DNA of 64,000 bases from Dethiothermospora halolimnae (GTDB taxonomy: Bacteria > Bacillota > Clostridia > Tissierellales > VENL01), in assembly GCF_037577855.1 (NCBI RefSeq), contig NZ_JBAKFX010000008.1, positions 1 through 64,000 of the forward strand, given 5' to 3'. The notes below the pieces were generated by a model, which was given only the letters and a program-made list of their open reading frames with translations, had not been told where the DNA came from and searched no databases. Below are positions 58,592 to 64,000 of the stretch, one piece after another (the stretch's first letter is position 1; each line of letters begins with the position of its first letter). The position numbers and the translations under genes were made by a program.

Positions 58592-58835
58592 CTCTATGTA
58601 TTGTCTGCATATCTAGCTACTCCATTATAAGAGCTAAAAGATGTTATGGTACCAATTTCAGCAAGAGTACCACTACTGATAATAGGCCCGATACCTGGTA
58701 TAAAAATAAGAGAGTTATATTCAGTAGTATTGTTACCTTTAATGGTCTTTTTCAATAGCTTTATCGATTGTTTTTACTTCATTTTCTAAAGCTTTAATAA
58801 TATTGAAGAAAGATACAACTGGTACATTTAAAGGT
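58592..58835 (-). pseudogene. IS110-family transposase remnant
   Basis: Translating the minus strand gives NIIKALENEVKTIDKAIEK, a frameshift near 58.74 kb, then a segment with IFIPGIGPIISSGTLAEIG and FSSYNGVARYAD, ending in a stop. IPGIGPI..LAEIG..F.S....A.YAG is the C-terminal transposase_20 signature of IS110 elements. No N-terminal DEDD domain or intact end is left. The whole gap 58505-59039 has no other gene. Confidence 0.8.
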
Positions 58836-58943
58836 TCGTATAGTATTTTCTTTTAAAATTTTCCCTTGACATATTACCAAGTTGCTTTTTTTACATTTAT
58901 GTTATAATGATCAAGTATATTTATAACTTTTTTAACGTAAAAA

Positions 58944-58968
58944 AGACTCGGATATATTCGAGTCTTAA
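58944..58968 (-). terminator. Terminator after the ABC transporter genes
   Basis: AAGACTCGGAT / ATTCGAGTCTT palindrome with an A-run on the left, giving a T-run on the minus strand. It belongs to the A/T-core terminator group. Confidence 0.75.
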
Positions 58969-59039
58969 AAGATTTAAAAAAACTTATTAAATATAACACA
59001 AGTTAAATTCTTTAGCATTTTGTTGATTTGTTTCTTAAA

Positions 59040-59813
59040 TTATTTTTTAATAAAATTAAATTTAGAGGCTTTTCCGATAATAAAAAAGATACTTAAACAA
59101 CATATCAAAACAACAAGATTCATAATAATTGAAACACCATAAAAACTATTTTCAATGAACTTTATTGCCTTTATAGGAAAAAATACTATTGGCACTATAT
59201 TAACATATGTATTCATACCAGTTGTTCCATCCACTATTCCAATAACCCAGTTTACAGGTGTATGCTGATTTATATTAGAATAAAGAAGTTGGGCTTGAAA
59301 AGCTGTTAAAGAAACATATGTTACAACAAGCACTATAAGACCTATTATTTTATTGTTTAAATACTTTATTAACGATATTAAAGCTAATAATAAAGATAAA
59401 AAGCATAAAATTGAAATAAATTTACTTATTGTATAAAGAAAAGCTAATTTAATTGGGGAATTAACAGTATTTGGTTGTAAGAAAATCATATATCTAATAA
59501 ACTCAATAAAAAAGTATCCCATCATATAACATGTAAATACCGCGGATTTCATTATAAGAACTTTATGTCTATTATTTGAAATCATGTGTAATAAGCAATC
59601 CTTTCCTAAATAAAAGAAAGAAAAACACTCGTATGTAACGAAAAGTACTATTGCTATCCAAGAAAGCATTTGCCAAAAAGAATATACTGTGTCTGTAATA
59701 CCTACAATAGGTATTACGTTAAAATATTTACAAGTATCAAGGATAACTTCTATACCCAATAGAGCACCGAAAAACTTGCTATATTTAATAAATTCTGTTT
59801 TCCAAACTGTCAT
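59040..59813 (-). CDS. ABC transporter membrane subunit
   Basis: The 257-residue protein has six hydrophobic helices (about 17-35, 45-68, 95-118, 125-150, 157-178 and 228-250). It has no conserved motif that I recognise and resembles ABC-2 type or bacteriocin-immunity permeases. It overlaps the ATPase gene by four bases. An Agr-like regulator pair lies upstream on the same strand, which suggests export or immunity of a peptide, but no precursor gene is visible. Confidence 0.8.
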   Translation of the reverse strand: MTVWKTEFIKYSKFFGALLGIEVILDTCKYFNVIPIVGITDTVYSFWQMLSWIAIVLFVTYECFSFFYLGKDCLLHMISNNRHKVLIMKSAVFTCYMMGYFFIEFIRYMIFLQPNTVNSPIKLAFLYTISKFISILCFLSLLLALISLIKYLNNKIIGLIVLVVTYVSLTAFQAQLLYSNINQHTPVNWVIGIVDGTTGMNTYVNIVPIVFFPIKAIKFIENSFYGVSIIMNLVVLICCLSIFFIIGKASKFNFIKK

Positions 59814-60478
59814 TTTAATTTCTCCTTAAAGATTTTTTCTAAACTCAAATTGTTATTATGTTTTAAACTTTTCACACTTTCATGTAATACTATTTCTCCA
59901 TCCTTAATCATTATAACTTCATCAAATAAGGATTCCACATCACTTATTAAATGTGTACTAATAATAACAACACTATTAGGATATCGTTCTTCCTTGATCA
60001 TTGTCATTATATCATCTCTAGTAAGGGGATCTACTGATGCTAAAGGTTCATCAAAAATATATACATTTACATTTCTGCAAAGAGCGAGAATCATATGTAT
60101 TTGCTCTATCATGCCTTTAGAACATTCAGCTATTTTTTGTTGGGGACTTAATTTTAACTTTCCAAATAACCTAATAGCCTTATCATAATCAAAATCATGA
60201 AATGCATCTGAATAATATTCTATAGCTAACTTTAATGTCATAAATCCATATAAAAATGGTTTATCAGGTAAATAAGAAATTTTTCTTTTATCTAGTCCAC
60301 TTATTGTTCCTCGATACTTGTTAATAAATCCAGTTAATGTAGTTAATAGTGTAGTTTTCCCCGCACCATTAGGACCAAATAAACCAATAATAGAATTATT
60401 TATATTTATATTTATGTTTATATTTTTTAAAATATGAGAACTCCCTAATTTAACATTTAAGTTATCTATTTTTATCAT
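59810..60478 (-). CDS. ABC transporter ATP-binding protein
   Basis: The 222-residue ATPase has Walker A GLFGPNGAGKTTLL near residue 33, a signature region reading ECSKGMIEQIHMILALCR in place of LSGGQ, Walker B VYIFDEPLASVDPLTR near 138 and the switch in IISTHLISDVESLFDE. The SKGM signature is typical of the YtrB-like or bacitracin/lantibiotic-type ATPases often paired with a small permease. ATG behind GAGGTAAAGCT. Confidence 0.92.
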   Translation of the reverse strand: MIKIDNLNVKLGSSHILKNININININNSIIGLFGPNGAGKTTLLTTLTGFINKYRGTISGLDKRKISYLPDKPFLYGFMTLKLAIEYYSDAFHDFDYDKAIRLFGKLKLSPQQKIAECSKGMIEQIHMILALCRNVNVYIFDEPLASVDPLTRDDIMTMIKEERYPNSVVIISTHLISDVESLFDEVIMIKDGEIVLHESVKSLKHNNNLSLEKIFKEKLK

Positions 60479-60885
60479 AGCTTTACCTCATTTCTGAAAT
60501 TAAGTAAAACATAATAATTATTATGTTCTCCCCTTTGATAATCACTACTTATGAACAAAGAACCAAGGTCCTATTTACATTTAAAATTTAGGTTTATGAT
60601 TACTTTGTATCAATAGATGTCACTGTGGTTACAATTTTACAATATTTATTTTTCGATTTAAATCCCTTTTACATATTTAACCTTTGAAATGTAATAAACA
60701 AAATGTTTATAATGAAGTTAATTAATTTAATAACTTGTAGGGTATATGTTGTCTGTTTACTTATAATCGAGTTACTACAAAATAGAATAATTATTGCCGT
60801 TTTTTAACTCTCATAAAACCAGAACTACACTCCCCGTTAGCTCTCTTGCAAACCATGGATCCGACAATCTACCTGACAAACATAA
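60479..60885. other. Intergenic region between the histidine kinase and the ABC transporter
   Basis: About 400 A/T-rich bases with no accepted gene. A small frame of higher GC (60.79-60.86 kb, minus; MVCKRANGECSSGFMRVKK) lacks a ribosome-binding site. I looked for an AgrD-like peptide here and found none that convinces. Confidence 0.5.
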
Positions 60886-60914
60886 AAGAACACATTTAAC
60901 TGTGTTCTTTTATG
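60886..60914 (-). terminator. Terminator of the kinase-regulator unit
   Basis: AAAAGAACAC / GTGTTCTTTT around ATTTAACT-like loop bases, 10 bases after the kinase stop. Confidence 0.8.
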
Positions 60915-60924
60915 TATTACATAT

Positions 60925-62226
60925 TCATTTATATAATATACCTATTTTCACAATAAAACTTTCTTTATTCTCTTCTATCTCAAATAATCCATCATACTTT
61001 TCTACCATATACTTCACATTTTCAAGCCCAAAACCATGATTTTCATTATTATCTTTTGAAGTCATATATTTCCCATCTAATCTTAATCGACCTCCTTTTT
61101 TACTGTTAGTTAACTTTATAATTAAGTATTTGTTCTGTTTGTACATTTTAAGCTCTATATATTTGTTTTTTGTGTTATGGCATGCCTCTATAGCATTATC
61201 TAAAATATTTCCTAGTATTATTGACATATCTACAGGGTCAATAGTCATACTAGCAGGTAAATCTATACTAAATTTCAACTCTATATTTTTTCCCTCTGCC
61301 ACTGATAATTTATAATTTAATATAGCACTTATAACTGGATCTCCAACAGTTACTATGTTATTCACTTTCTTTATAGACTTTATAAGCTTTTCAGTATATT
61401 TTGTTAGCTCTTCTATATTATTTTTTTCTGCAAGAGCATGTATACATCCTATATGGTGATTGAAATCATGCCTTTGGGCCTTCAACTTATAAGCTGTTTC
61501 TTCCATTCTTCTTATATAATCTACCTGTCTTTTATATTCTTTTTCTCTTATTTTCCACTGAATTTCTTTATTTGAATATTTAATAATTTGTCTGATAATT
61601 GTTAATGTAACTATAGTAAATATTATCATAAATAAAAAGATGATTTCTAATTGGTACTTACTAGTACTTATGATTTTAGAACCTGAGTATATTTTTAAAA
61701 TTAAAAACATAAAAACAATGTTAATCATCAATACAACTATTATTTCATATATGTATATTTTTTTTATTCTGAAACTTTCTATTTTCATTTTCTCTAAAAA
61801 TTTAATAATTATAAAGTACAATACTTTTGTTATTACTTCTAATGCTACTCTATGGGGTGTCCGTCTATTTACAAGTATTATACCCATATTAAAAACTTTT
61901 TCAAAAACAGCTATAAAAGAAATCTCCATAAAGGCAATTCCTATACAATATAATAGTTCTAATACAATAAGTTTAAATAAATGCTCTTTAAATATATGAT
62001 ATTGAAATAATATAGATATTCCTATCATAATAAAAAAGCCTAGTATACTAGGTACTCCTAAAATTATATTAACTATATGTATAGTTAATGCTTGAAAAAA
62101 TATTATACTTATAATTTTACCCTTACTATTTATTTTTGGAATTAAAAATACTGATAAAAGCATATACATTAGCCCTGATTCAATTACATTTACAATAAAG
62201 TCATGCAGCAACCACAAGATAAACAT
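60925..62226 (-). CDS. GHKL-type sensor histidine kinase, AgrC-like
   Basis: The 433-residue protein has a six- to seven-helix membrane domain (about 1-215) followed by a coiled coil with the likely phospho-acceptor histidine in QRHDFNHHIGC (about 253). The ATPase has the N-box LGNILDNAIEACHN (about 347) and a G-box NHGFGLENVKYMVEKY. This is the HATPase_c_5 / AgrC-FsrC-VirS architecture that senses peptides. Encoded immediately downstream of its regulator (13-base gap). No AgrB peptidase or AgrD precursor is adjacent, so the signal is unknown. Confidence 0.92.
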   Translation of the reverse strand: MFILWLLHDFIVNVIESGLMYMLLSVFLIPKINSKGKIISIIFFQALTIHIVNIILGVPSILGFFIMIGISILFQYHIFKEHLFKLIVLELLYCIGIAFMEISFIAVFEKVFNMGIILVNRRTPHRVALEVITKVLYFIIIKFLEKMKIESFRIKKIYIYEIIVVLMINIVFMFLILKIYSGSKIISTSKYQLEIIFLFMIIFTIVTLTIIRQIIKYSNKEIQWKIREKEYKRQVDYIRRMEETAYKLKAQRHDFNHHIGCIHALAEKNNIEELTKYTEKLIKSIKKVNNIVTVGDPVISAILNYKLSVAEGKNIELKFSIDLPASMTIDPVDMSIILGNILDNAIEACHNTKNKYIELKMYKQNKYLIIKLTNSKKGGRLRLDGKYMTSKDNNENHGFGLENVKYMVEKYDGLFEIEENKESFIVKIGILYK

Positions 62227-62239
62227 ATTTATTTTCCCC

Positions 62240-62983
62240 CTAGTTGAAAATCTTGTGAGATAAGGTGTTTTTTACCTCACTAATCCACCTTTTACTTACA
62301 GGAATATTATACTTTATATCCTTCATATGTATTTCTCTGTTTTTATATGAATCTATTTTATCGTTATTCACTATAAAACTCTGATGACATTGGGTAAAAT
62401 TATCCATATCTATATTAGCTTTTAATTTTTTAAGGGTCATATAAAACTCTATTTCCCCATTTTTATGAACTAGTTTAACCTTTCTAAGAATTTTTTCAAA
62501 ATAATATATATCATCATACTTAATCTTTCTTATATCTCCCCTATTCTCTATAACAAATTCTTTTTCCTTTTCTATTCTATAGTATATCTCTTTTAGTCTA
62601 TTTAAGACCTCAATAAATATATGTTTAAAGTCCTCATACAAAACTGGTTTCATTAGATAGTTAAATGCCCTTACCTCAAAGGCTTTAAGGGCATAATCTT
62701 TAAATCCTGTAATATATACAACAATAGCATCTTTATTTATACTGTTTATCTTTTTAGCTAACTGAACCCCATCCATACCTTTCATCTCAATATCCAAAAA
62801 AAATATATATGTATCTTTTATACTTACTATATTATCATTAACCTTTTGTAACAACTCTTCTCCGGTATTTGAATTGGTTATATTTACTTTGATATTTATT
62901 TCTCCTGCTACTTTTTTTATATAACGATTTATAGTGTTTACTTGTATATTTTCATCATCACATACAACCACATTGTAACTCAT
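62240..62983 (-). CDS. LytTR family response regulator, AgrA-like
   Basis: The 247-residue protein has a receiver domain (1-125) with acidic pocket VVCDDEN, phospho-acceptor aspartate in FFLDIEMKGMDG (about 59), ITGFKDYALKAF and the lysine in YLMKP. The LytTR DNA-binding domain (about 145-240) has YYFEKILRKVKLVHKNG, FTQCHQSFIVN and a final VSKRWISEVKNTL. Binds direct repeats upstream of target genes. It is the first gene of the two-component operon; ATG behind GGGGGATAACACA. Confidence 0.94.
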   Translation of the reverse strand: MSYNVVVCDDENIQVNTINRYIKKVAGEINIKVNITNSNTGEELLQKVNDNIVSIKDTYIFFLDIEMKGMDGVQLAKKINSINKDAIVVYITGFKDYALKAFEVRAFNYLMKPVLYEDFKHIFIEVLNRLKEIYYRIEKEKEFVIENRGDIRKIKYDDIYYFEKILRKVKLVHKNGEIEFYMTLKKLKANIDMDNFTQCHQSFIVNNDKIDSYKNREIHMKDIKYNIPVSKRWISEVKNTLSHKIFN

Positions 62984-63187
62984 TGTGTTATCCCCCTTTT
63001 GAATCTTTATAATACTATTTTAACTTATTTCTTGTCATTTTTCTATATATATCCAAATTATTCTCCATAAATATTTAAAAATATATTTTAATTGCTATAT
63101 ATCATTCTTAAGCTATAAAACCCATTTATTCATGCCGAAACCCTACTTTTTACATAACAAAAATGTTGAATTAGAAATCCCTTAATA

Positions 63188-63245
63188 CATAAATAAAAAA
63201 ATAGTTAAGAATCTATACGGGCTTTACCCATTCTATTCTTAACTA
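63188..63245 (-). terminator. Terminator of the V-ATPase-side operon
   Basis: AATAGTTAAGAAT / ATTCTTAACTATT around a loop containing ACGGGCTTTACCCAT, followed on the minus strand by a long T-run. Confidence 0.75.
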
Positions 63246-63252
63246 TTAACCC

Positions 63253-63528
63253 TTAACTATTAATTGAATTTAAAACTGTTTTCTCTGCTAAGCTATAATC
63301 TTGTTTCTCCTTCATTGTATCAATAAACAAATTATATGTATCTTCTATGATATTTATCTTATCCTCCGCTATCCCTTCCTTTATCATCTCCTCTTTGGCC
63401 TCTTTATGGGCCTTTTCATAGAGATAAAAGGGGATACCATCTATCTCTGGGGGCATAAAGTTAAATCTATAGTGACAGTTTAATCTAAACTTATTTATAT
63501 ATTCTATTAGCATTTCCTTATCAGTCAT
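63253..63528 (-). CDS. Hypothetical protein downstream of the V-ATPase subunit D gene
   Basis: The 91-residue mostly helical protein (MTDKEMLIEYINKFRLNCHY start, PPEIDGIPFYLYEKAHKEAKEEM, then an acidic/basic helix) is not recognised. It follows the subunit D gene by 12 bases and has its own GGAGAAG site, so it is co-expressed with the V-ATPase. It could be an accessory or a small subunit-like protein; no evidence for either. Confidence 0.6.
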   Translation of the reverse strand: MTDKEMLIEYINKFRLNCHYRFNFMPPEIDGIPFYLYEKAHKEAKEEMIKEGIAEDKINIIEDTYNLFIDTMKEKQDYSLAEKTVLNSINS

Positions 63529-63540
63529 ATTTACTTCTCC

Positions 63541-64000
63541 TTAGTTATTTATATTTTTTACTTTCTTAAGTCTAAAAAAGTCTTCCCTTTCCTTTTCTTC
63601 AAGGGTTTCCTGTATAAACTTTATTCTATCTTTATATTTTGGTATTTGTATTTTTTCTAAGGCATTGGCCCTCTTTTGAGTTTTCTTTATTTCTATGGCT
63701 AATTTATAAACTGAGTTTTCCACTTCAGCAAGTTCGTATATAAGGTATCTTACTTCCCTAAATTTGGTTACTGCTATATCTAACACAGGATTGGTTCTGA
63801 AAAAACCGTATTGGGTGTCTAGTTTGTCTTTTTTATATTTTACATTGGGGATCTCCACACCCATTATACTCTTTAAAAGTATTTCATGTTCCCCTTCCTT
63901 CATTATGGATAGGGCTAGTTCTTCTACATTATTTACTCCCATGGTTATATTAACAAGTTTTAGGGCTTCATAGGCATCATTGAATTTTTCTGATACCTTG
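63541..64000 (-). CDS. V-type ATP synthase subunit D (3' part)
   Basis: The frame is open to the right edge. The visible 152 residues start KVSEKFNDAYEALKLVNIT and continue with MGVNNVEELALSIMKEGEHE, VLDIAVTKFREVRYLIYELAEVENSVYKLAIEIKKTQKRANALEKI as family features of the central-stalk subunit D/NtpD. The long antiparallel helices and the conserved KTQKRANALE segment identify it. The N-terminal helix lies outside the window. Confidence 0.9.
   Translation of the reverse strand, partial: KVSEKFNDAYEALKLVNITMGVNNVEELALSIMKEGEHEILLKSIMGVEIPNVKYKKDKLDTQYGFFRTNPVLDIAVTKFREVRYLIYELAEVENSVYKLAIEIKKTQKRANALEKIQIPKYKDRIKFIQETLEEKEREDFFRLKKVKNINN

Noticed and set aside
60479..60924. AgrD-like autoinducer peptide gene
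   Set aside because: No short frame with an amphipathic leader, a central cysteine and an acidic tail behind a ribosome-binding site was found.

Overview
The window is chromosomal DNA from a low-GC, spore-forming, probably anaerobic Firmicute. The spore-former call rests on bofA, gin/csfB, spmA and spmB, ricT, an AbrB regulator and mother-cell-type promoters. An anaerobic clostridial lifestyle (Tissierellales-like is my guess; the genus cannot be fixed by reading) is suggested by a 2[4Fe-4S] ferredoxin, a two-subunit class I fumarase and a V-type ATPase subunit.

The backbone is the classical replication-origin-proximal block of Firmicutes, read here from right to left on the minus strand: tRNA-Ser, SRP RNA, dnaX, ybaB, recR, yaaL, bofA, gin, yaaO, tmk, darA (two copies), holB, ricT, trmN6-like, rsmI, abrB (on plus), metG with a T-box, tatD, a yabE-like gene, rnmV and ksgA. 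As far as I recall, this is the Bacillus subtilis order. It has been opened at several places. Between recR and yaaL sit signal peptidase I, a FetAB-type transporter and an S41 protease. Between bofA and gin sit two L25/Ctc paralogues, fumarase and malic enzyme. Between abrB and metG lies about 15 kb with a NurA/HD-GYP/HerA/degenerate CCA-transferase-like group, spmAB, a surface polysaccharide locus and an RDD protein. Between tatD and yabE sit two chemoreceptors and a P/M-rich, coat-like protein.

The polysaccharide locus (15.2-23.0 kb) holds a nucleotide-sugar dehydrogenase, two glycosyltransferases, a methyltransferase, a DegT aminotransferase, RfbB, an RfbA-like enzyme and a NeuD-type acetyltransferase. 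Both of its divergent intergenic regions carry back-to-back sites of the form AC-N16-CATANNNTA, the sigma-K pattern. I therefore infer that it makes a spore-surface glycan late in the mother cell.

Right of 54.8 kb are accessory genes: DUF948 and YtxH proteins, an ECF-transporter S component behind a leader hairpin, a DICT-domain protein, a secreted protein built of two copies of an unknown domain, an IS110 relic, an ABC transporter with an Agr-like kinase/regulator pair but no visible agrB or agrD, and the end of a V-ATPase operon. The left edge holds the 5' end of a class-C group II intron placed directly after an intrinsic terminator.

The most unusual property is outside the genes. Many intergenic gaps are assembled from a small vocabulary of short palindromes (for example GGGGGATTACGAATCCCCC, at least twelve copies) in different combinations. 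They often lie just upstream of ribosome-binding sites or form terminators and, in a few cases, contain stop codons.
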